NCBI GenBank assembly: GCA_029204225.1
Contig: CM055092.1
Coordinates: 84,844,694 to 84,908,693 of the forward strand
DNA length: 64,000 nucleotides
Source of the DNA: Diphasiastrum complanatum
Taxonomy: Eukaryota > Streptophyta > Lycopodiopsida > Lycopodiales > Lycopodiaceae
Reading direction: 5' to 3'
Numbering within the stretch: the stretch's first letter is position 1; every line of letters begins with the position of its first letter. Below the pieces are notes generated by a model that worked only from the letters and a program-made list of their open reading frames with translations, was not told where the DNA came from and did not search any database. Both the position numbers and the translations under genes were made by a program. This document shows, piece by piece, positions 57,120 to 64,000 of this stretch.

Positions 57120-60100
57120 TTCTGTTGTCTAAGATTGCATCATGAACTATGCGGTATGGGAGCGAATGGTAGCGGAATTGTGTGGAGAAAGCTAGTATTG
57201 GCGACGGAAGTGTAGTTTGGCAGCATGACTACTCATCATTGACGACAATTTTGAGAGGGCAAGCAATCACAGGTGAGAGGTAGGCATGGTATGCTAGTTA
57301 CAGGTGAAAAATTCTTGTGATTAGATTCAACTTTTGGGGTCCGAACCAACCAACGTCAAGTGGCGTTTTGGGGGAACGCTCTCACAGGTATGATCGGCAA
57401 TGGCATTGTCGAGTCAGGTGATAGCTTCATTGACACACGCATCTGTAGCTTGGAAATTTCTCGTTCGGAGGGAAATATGGGCTAGCTTGGAGGTACACAC
57501 ATTTTGGCAGTCACAGGTGATGGAAGTACGAGGTGGTGCCAGTTGAAAGCCATTAGGCAAGATAGCGGACTTGCATTGGACGAGCTATGTGTGGGACACG
57601 CAGAGGATGAAGAACGGGTCAATAATCACACTTTGGATGCTCTTGGTGAGTGGTGAGTGTGATGATTTTGTGGTTTTGCAGTCGGTAAGTCAATTTTGAT
57701 CAAGCCATTTTAGTTGTGGAGCAGTGTATCAGGTTTGTCATCAGGAGATACACTTCAACTGCTAGTTTGGATAAGTCAAGTCATTTTGACATATCAGTAT
57801 TGCATCAAGGATGCAGATTCTAGTGATGACATGGTGTAGATCGTTTGGTTTGGGCCATGGAAGATCTCACATGTCCACTTGGAGGGATATTGGCATGCAC
57901 AGTCATGTGAGGGACTTGATGGTGGCTTTGGAGTTCACATCTCAGTGTATTCTGAGGGAGCGGTTTGGAACCATACATAGGAGCAGCTTGGAGCTAGCTT
58001 GGGGGAATACAGGTGGGCACTACAGGGTAGATGTTCAGATCTTTGTGATCAGGGATGGCATTGGAATACCTGGTAGGGATAGCATTGCAGGATGACATGG
58101 GATGATCATCAAGGGACAACTATTTCATATTGGACTTGAGTCATTGGCATGGACAGGACTTATAGGTGGGATTCATAATGGAATCAGAAAATTGCAAATG
58201 CAAATGGTCAAAGCGTGAAGCTTTGAGAGCTAGCTCTAGGTTGGAGAGTTGATGGAGATCGCACGGGATGTGATCGGAGGGCAAACACTATGATGGGTAT
58301 TTTGCTAGCGATCTACTGCAGGGGACACTGATGGCGAGGACTTCATGGTGTGCTCATTTGGGAGTATAGGATGGCATTACAGCAAGGGGCCAATTTTGGA
58401 CATTGGCATCGATGGGGAGGCATCTACCATCACGGGTGTGGATAAGCTACTTATAGCTTTCATGCATTTGGCTATATTTGCAGGAGTCTAGGCTTAGCAC
58501 ATGTGTTGGAACTTCCATAGTGCAGATTTTCAAGTGGTGAGATCAGGGATAAGCCTAGAGGAAGTCACTTAGAGCCATATACCTCAGTACGATCAGGGAG
58601 ACAATGGTCTCGGGATCCCATGAGCGGCGACTCAGGGATATGCTTGCGGTGGCATGGTGTCGGGTGGCACATAGCAAGGGAGAGCGAGCAGATGCTAGGA
58701 GCCAGGTGAAGCAGGTGATACTTTGGAGTTCGGCTTGTCTAGCAGGATGGTGACCAGGATCGGAGACATCAGGTGAGCATAGTATGTGGATGACGAGTCC
58801 ATTGGGGTGGCACTCAGGGAGATGCTAAAGTTGCTCAGGTATGATATGTCATTTGACGTATGGACGATGTTCTTCAGTTGGTGCATCATGTGTGATGACC
58901 TAGGGATGGGTCATGCCTACTTGGAGGTAGGTGGCATGGAGGGTACCTGAAGGTGGTACATATCCTGAGGGCATGGAGAGCATTACGGGGTGATGTGGAT
59001 CTAGCATGCCCATGGTTGTGAGCCAGTAGGGATGGAGATGGTTGCTCAGGGAGTGACAGCTAATACTTTGGCGAGTAATCAGGTGAGCTGCATGGTTATA
59101 TGCATAGTAGTTTTCAGGGTGGTGTCACATGTTATTTCTATCCATCATCTTTTGGTAAGCAGGATGCAATTTTTGGTTAGATCCAGTTGGAGTCTAGTTG
59201 CACTATAGGCGGACAGATTCTTCGGGAGCTATCAGCAGGTAATGGATATTTGGTGATCAGATGGTACAGGGTACAGGGTTTTGGAGCTATCCTACCTGAT
59301 ATGCTATGGATCATGGGTGAGTTATTCATCACAATAGTGGATCTAGTTTGCATTTGCTTTGGCTTGGACGCTATGATGGATGTGTTGATGAGATAGGCTC
59401 CTTGGTGGGAGGCCTATATATTGGTCAAATCAGAGCTGGCAACGTCAAGCATGGAAAGTTGAACCTACATGGGATGTAGGACAGGCAGATTATCATCAGT
59501 ATCTCTAGGAGGTGGGCAAGCTACTCAGGTATAGCCTATGGTGAGGTTTGTGTACACTCATTCGTTGAGTCCTTGGTAGCATCTTGTGCTTGGAGCATGG
59601 GGAATGGATGGGGATCAGCTTTCAAGGCTTATTGGATAGTTGGATATGCTTGGACGTGAGGGCATCTTGGTATAGGTGCAGGCCATGGTTGGGGACTTGA
59701 TTTGGAGACCAGTGGTGTAGCAGCAGATCTACAGGTGGCACATGTGTTGGTACGACAGGATACCACAGTTTGGACAGGCCTTGGTCATGTATTTGACGCT
59801 TTATCATTCATGTTGGTTTGCATGAGTGTGTGTGGGCTTGCATGTTACCTTGTCATGGGAATCTAGATCTGAGTCAGAGTCGTATGTGGTTGTGCATTTG
59901 CTACAATGAAACAAAGTAGTCATTTTATGCTCATTGACTTGTCATTGTCTACTAGTTGTCTATCTGGTGAGGGTGCAATCTTATGGTGGCAGTAAGATTT
60001 CCTCATATTGAGCCTCAATTGCTCATTTATGTCCACTTTACAGGTTCGTACTTGTAAGTGTCTGATAGGATGTCAGCCTAGCTAGATGGAGGATGTAAAT

Positions 60101-60377
60101 CTCATGGTGGCAGTGAGATTTTCTCAATTTGAGCCATGCCGCTCATGTGGTCCACTTGTGTTCAAGTCGGATTGGGGACGAGTCAGTTGGTCGAGAGTAT
60201 GGTATACTCTTTGTATGAGCATTGTGTCTACATGATACTTTGTGAGTCAAACCTGGTGGTTTGTTGGTGTGCTTGAGTGTGAGTCAAGTACAGAGTAGCA
60301 GAATATGCATAACATCTTTTGGACACTCCAGACATTGCTACAAATTATTTTTTTTCACTCTTATCACATTTGAGCTT
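57120..60377 (+). mobile_element. Long G/T-rich non-coding interior of an LTR element
   Basis: For 3.2 kb the plus strand is rich in G and T with recurring phrases (cacaggtga, gcatgg, ggcatggtgt, cagggatggcattgg, tgggagcg). It has no open frame above 100 codons and no retroelement protein motif. It ends in a purine tract and LTR. A protein-free interior of this length is the plan of large retrotransposon derivatives (LARDs) that move in trans. The left end, with PBS and 5' LTR, was not found. At 59,970-60,155 a phrase (atggtggcagtgagattttctcaatttgagcc type) occurs twice, 118 bases apart. Confidence 0.5.
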
Positions 60378-60386
60378 AAGGGAGAG
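60378..60386 (+). other. Polypurine tract
   Basis: aagggagag before the LTR start gttagaaatc, comparable to gagggagag of E3 at 48,921. Confidence 0.65.
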
Positions 60387-60844
60387 AGTTAGAAATCAGA
60401 GTTAATCTGATATACATTTTATGGAAGCTCTAAAATGTAATTGGTGTACAGTTTATTTGGTTTACTGTTTATGGTTGTGTCCGGGACATGACCCGTTAGG
60501 ATATATTGATCAGGCACTGATCCCGTAGATGGCTACTTGGGTTAGCCGGGTAGCCACACGTAGGAAAAAATTAGCCTGTACAGTGATTTTGAGTTCATTA
60601 TGCTATACTCAGGGGCATGTCCTGGGTTTGTCAGTATATGTGGCCATATTGGGCTTAACTCTAGTTTGGCAAGTGGTAGGCCAGTTTAGTGACACCTATT
60701 GAGCCCATGCAGTTTGGGGCTTTGCTATATGTACAATGTTTCTTCATAATAGACTTAACTTTTGTTGTGCCATCTTTGAGAGCTTGTGAGGAGTGGCTAT
60801 GGTGATTGTGTGATGTGATCTGCATACTGCACTAGATCCTAACA
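60387..60844 (+). repeat. LTR following the G-rich interior
   Basis: Starts (a)gttagaaatcagagttaatctg and ends agatcctaaca, 458 bp. The first ten bases equal the E3 LTR start, except that the initial T is now A. There is no partner in the window and no PBS after it. Confidence 0.6.
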
Positions 60845-60879
60845 GAATTTCAACTGAATGGACTCAGACGCAGCGTCAT

Positions 60880-61415
60880 CTTTCTCATAGATGACTAATA
60901 ACCCAGAAATTACAAGTCGAGCTAAGATCAATATGCTGAAGGAGGAGTCTCGATGAACGCTAGTTCATGAGATGCCATAGACCTTCAAGAACTATACCTT
61001 AGATGATGTAGTAATTATGATGCGGCAAGCTCAAAGAGAACCTGATCAAAATCAAGAACTGACCGAATAAGTCTTCAAAGGACCTACGTGAACGCAACCT
61101 ATGAATCTAGCAGAGCCAGCTAAACAAGAAAATATCGTGCATGTGGGAGAACAGTTAACACCCACTCAATTCAAAAGACTACATTCATTATTGGTGGAAC
61201 ACAAGGATTGTTTCGCGTGGAATTACAGTGATCTGAAGGGTATCCCACCAACCGAAGTCCTGTCCATACCCTTGGTGAACAGAGCAGTCCCCAAGGTGAG
61301 TCATTACTATCGCTGCAGCCCGAATTATACAGAGTTGATTAAAAAAGAGTTGCAAAAATTGCTAGATGTTCATTTCATTTATGGAATCGAGCACACTCAG
61401 CGGCTATAATCAGGT
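60880..61415 (+). pseudogene. Gypsy pol: linker and RT N-terminus
   Basis: MTNNPEITSRAKINMLKEES and TLDDVVIMMRQAQREP (with stops TGA, TAG, TAA, TGA) lead into the open frame 61,101-61,409. That frame reads VHVGEQLTPTQFKRLHSLLVEHKDCFAWNYSDLKGIPP, ELIKKELQKLLDVHFIY, the standard run-up to gypsy RT. The frame ends at a deletion: HFIYGIEHTQRL replaces the usual WVSP...DYR...FPLP segment, so about 50 residues of the RT fingers and palm, including the first catalytic Asp motif, are gone. Confidence 0.85.
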
Positions 61416-62335
61416 GAAAATAGCGCCACAAGATCAGCACAAGATAACATTCGCCACAAAATGGGGAACCTATGCCTACAAGGTGATGTTGTTTGGACTT
61501 TGCAATGCCCCAAGTACCTTTCAACGAGTTATGCATGCGGCATTCAAAGAGTACTTGCAAAAATTTCTAGAGATTTTCTTGGATGATCTGTGCATGCATG
61601 GACCTAACTCGAAGCACTTATCCAATCTGAAAAAGGTGCTAAAGAAATGCCGTGAATATCAGATATCCCTGAACTTAGAGAAGTGTCAATTTTGGGTGAC
61701 ACATGGCCTAATCCTTGGCCATATAGTATATAGACACGGGATCACCACAGACATGTCAAAAATAAGGATCATTGTCGATTTGCCACCACCAGGTATGATC
61801 CATGAAGCCTACATTTTCATGGGTCATGCTAACTACTACCGAATCTTTATTTTGGACTTTGCAGAGTAAGCATGACCAATCTATTCACAATGGAGCCACA
61901 TTGGACAGAGAAAGCCCTACAGGCTTTCCAGAAGCTTAAAGATGCATTGGTCTCGGTGCCAATATTACAACCACCCAATTGGTCCATAGAGTTTCATGTG
62001 CATATGGATGCATCAAAATATGCAGTGGGAGATATCTTAACACAGCCAAGAGAACACAAAATGGATTTTCCAATCTGATTTGCTAGCCGACAGCTCAGTG
62101 ACTCAGAGATGAATTATTCAACAACAGAGCGAGAGACATTGGCTATGATATATGTGGTTAAAAAAATTCGGCATTATTTGATGGCCACACACTTTGCTTT
62201 TTATACGGACCGTCAACCCTTGCTATATCTTGTTTATAAAACTTGCAACATAGGGAGAATCACTTGTTGGTTACTTCTATTGTTGGAGTTTGATTCTCAG
62301 ATAGTGGTTTGCAAGGGAAAGTAGCACGTGTCACG
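61380..62335 (+). pseudogene. Gypsy RT palm and RNase H
   Basis: LSGYNQVKIAPQDQHKITFATKWGTYAYKVMLFGLCNAPSTFQRVM, active site EIFLDDLCMHG (61,570-61,600), SLNLEKCQF, ILGHIVYRHGI. RNase H follows: HVHMDASKYAVGDILTQ (first Asp), FASRQLSDSEMNYSTTERETLAM (Glu), FYTDRQPLLYL (Asp), FDSQIVVCKGK, stop. Four stops (61,867, 62,077, 62,323 and others) break the frame, but the sequence is otherwise well kept. Integrase does not follow; instead family G sequence begins about 100 bases later. Confidence 0.88.
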
Positions 62336-62424
62336 AATCAAGAGAAAGGAAACTAAAACCCTACCTGATGATGAACTACAGTGATGTTGTCTTATATTAC
62401 ATTGACACTATACCTGAATGGGTT

Positions 62425-63290
62425 CGATAGACACCGTGCAAGTGCCAACCAAGAATTGGCCCAAGCCAAACAAGCTCTCAAGGCCTGTCAAAGACTCATG
62501 GAGTAGAAATCCCAACCAGCCCCAGTGGTAATTCCAGCGCCACATGTATTCAATGCTACATAGGCCGACTCCAGCCACAACAAAGATAAACAAACAGCGG
62601 GGGCCATCAATCCAGATCATGGCTCAGGTGTGCAAGACCAGGGGCACCAGGACACCATAGAAGCTGACACCCAATGGAAAAATACGGGCCTAGATCCGAG
62701 CCAGGCACAAGCCACCTCCTCCCAAGGCTCAAGATCGATCTCTTTCAGTCATGCATTCCAGAAGCCAACCTCGATCAAGGATGAAATCAACGCTTATTTG
62801 GTGCAGTTCTTACACGAAAGCTCACGCGGCAGTTGGCAGCTTTCTGTGACAATAAAGGAGATCAAGGGCAATGAGTTGGCCTACATCCCAACTTTAGGCA
62901 CTCAGCCAGAATGGTGAAAGGCTGTTTGAAAAAGACCTTGCAGCCATCAGGGCATATGTTACCAGTTCCAAACAGTTACGAGTCAACGCCCACTACCTTC
63001 CCTACCCTCAAAGATCTAAATGGGCGGAGTGTGGCACCCCCTTGGAGAAAATTGCGATCAACACAATGAATTGGCCAAGAATAGAATCACAATACGGGTG
63101 GAAAATGGACGTAGATGCCAGGAGGGCTCTTGTTCAGTTTTCACAACAGTACCTCACCTGCCCAGATCCAAAATAACATCTTGGCATAGTAGGCATCTAT
63201 CTAGTGAACTAACCCTCTTTGACAAGTGGAAGGGCTGCTCACGACTATATTTACACACCCTACAAGGGAATAACCAATTGGTGCACACAT
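62425..63290 (+). pseudogene. Family G copy G3
   Basis: Starts within about 100 bases of the RNase H end. SANQELAQAKQALKACQRLM, a Pro-rich linker (APVVIPAPHVF), SHNKDKQTAGA, then the open frame 62,630-62,917 with IKDEINAYLVQFLHESSRGSWQ, IKGNELAYIPTLGTQPEW. After a frameshift at 62,916 come RLFEKDLAAIRAYVTSSKQL, RVNAHYLPYPQRSKW, NTMNWPRIESQYGWKMDVDARRALVQFSQQYL. Blocks match G1 (8950-8530) and G2 (49,490 and 43,680-43,400) in order and spacing. No coiled-coil N-terminus and no ParB or methyltransferase part is seen before 63,290. Function unknown. Confidence 0.65.
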
Positions 63291-64000
63291 GAACATGCTT
63301 AGAACTCGATCCTGCCAATGAAACATCCCACTAATTCTACTCAATCAACCAAAAACACTATCACTCATAACAGATCTCGTTTCATCAGCATTTTAACAAT
63401 GAATGGAACATGGCAAGCACACCGTCAACAAACTAATTCTAAGCATTCAACATCATAACTCTGGCCTATCATCACGGATAACTCAGACAAGATCTACTCA
63501 TTTATCATACTTCTTATGGGTTCACTATTCACAAACAACAGATCTACAATCTCTGCCTTCTTAGTAGACAGACTCTTGATTCTCATTCCAATGACAATAG
63601 CTTTTGACAAAACTCTATGCACCATATGTGCACTCACTCATCAACTCCGCTCATCACTAGTCTGATCATCAATACATCGAATTGGCTATTCTTACTTGGA
63701 TTTCCTGATCTCAATCCACTGTCTGATCTCTAGACCGCTCATTCTCTACACATTCACACATTGCTCATCATCAACTCCACTCCACTAACTCCGTTCTCCT
63801 TCATCCTCCTCTCTTTTCTATCTCTTTTCTCTTTTACTCGCCATTCAATTTCTTGGCTGTCGTTGTCTACAACCAAATTTTGTTTTTAGCTCCCTGCTCT
63901 AAAGTCACATCCAACTAGCTCTTATGTAACTAACTAGTTTGTCCTCAACTCATGGTCTTACACAACAAGATGCCATGGTTGGGTTCATAACTTAGATATT
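63291..64000. other. No gene seen; C/T-rich end of window
   Basis: Rich in C and T (ctcactcatcaactccgctc, ctcctctcttttctatctctt near 63,800). No coding frame, LTR or RNA gene recognised. Confidence 0.4.

Noticed and set aside
57811-58095. 94-codon frame in the G-rich region
   Set aside because: Composition (Gly, Arg, Trp, His) follows the G-rich DNA; surrounding frames are full of stops.

Overview
The window is nuclear DNA from a land plant with a large genome dominated by retrotransposons. The evidence is many Ty1/copia and Ty3/gypsy fragments with plant-type primer binding sites (TGGTATCAGAGC-like), a CACTA (tnp2) transposase relic, GT-AG introns, long AT-rich non-coding tracts and a 167-bp (CT)n microsatellite. 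I see no chloroplast, mitochondrial or bacterial gene order, no tRNA or rRNA gene and no clearly intact cellular gene. Species cannot be fixed from the sequence. A ROCO/COR-like relic and a ParB/DNA-methyltransferase relic make a fern, bryophyte or gymnosperm at least as plausible as an angiosperm, but that is inference.

Layout. 1-5.6 kb: repeats, a palindromic minisatellite, orphan open frames and a probable non-LTR retroelement fragment. 5.56-9.05 kb, minus strand: a decayed intron-containing gene whose C-terminal half is a ParB-like domain followed by a beta-class amino-methyltransferase domain (gene family G, copy G1). 9.05-13.0 kb: a copia element with its 3' LTR and an extra leader. 13.0-14.3 kb: CACTA transposase. 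14.6-18.8 kb: a mosaic of at least three copia relics. 19.1-21.15 kb: an orphan open frame, a gypsy integrase scrap and a fragment of family G (G4). 21.2-27.7 kb: mostly featureless. 27.8-29.1 kb: gypsy gag, separated by a roughly 25-bp minisatellite (29.27-30.04 kb) from a minus-strand copia element (30.05-33.2 kb). 34.65-36.7 kb: ROCO-like pseudogene. 36.73-about 42.5 kb: a gag/protease-only gypsy-type LTR element.

43.0-55.2 kb holds a second family G copy (G2), split by two copia elements: one on the plus strand with a perfect 5-bp target duplication (43,694-49,194) and one on the minus strand (49,542-54,482). Removing them joins the G2 reading frame. 55.2-56.6 kb is a copia 5' end. 57.1-60.84 kb is a long G-rich non-coding LTR-element interior plus LTR. 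60.85-62.33 kb is gypsy RT/RNase H, followed at once by a third alignable family G copy (G3, 62.43-63.29 kb).

Almost every coding region is broken, often by stops one C-to-T or G-to-A change away from Arg, Gln or Trp codons, as expected from long-term cytosine methylation. The most interesting content is family G: at least four dispersed, diverged copies of an unrecognised coiled-coil protein. One copy continues into a ParB-like domain and a methyltransferase with motif order IV then I, an architecture typical of prokaryotic and phage genes.
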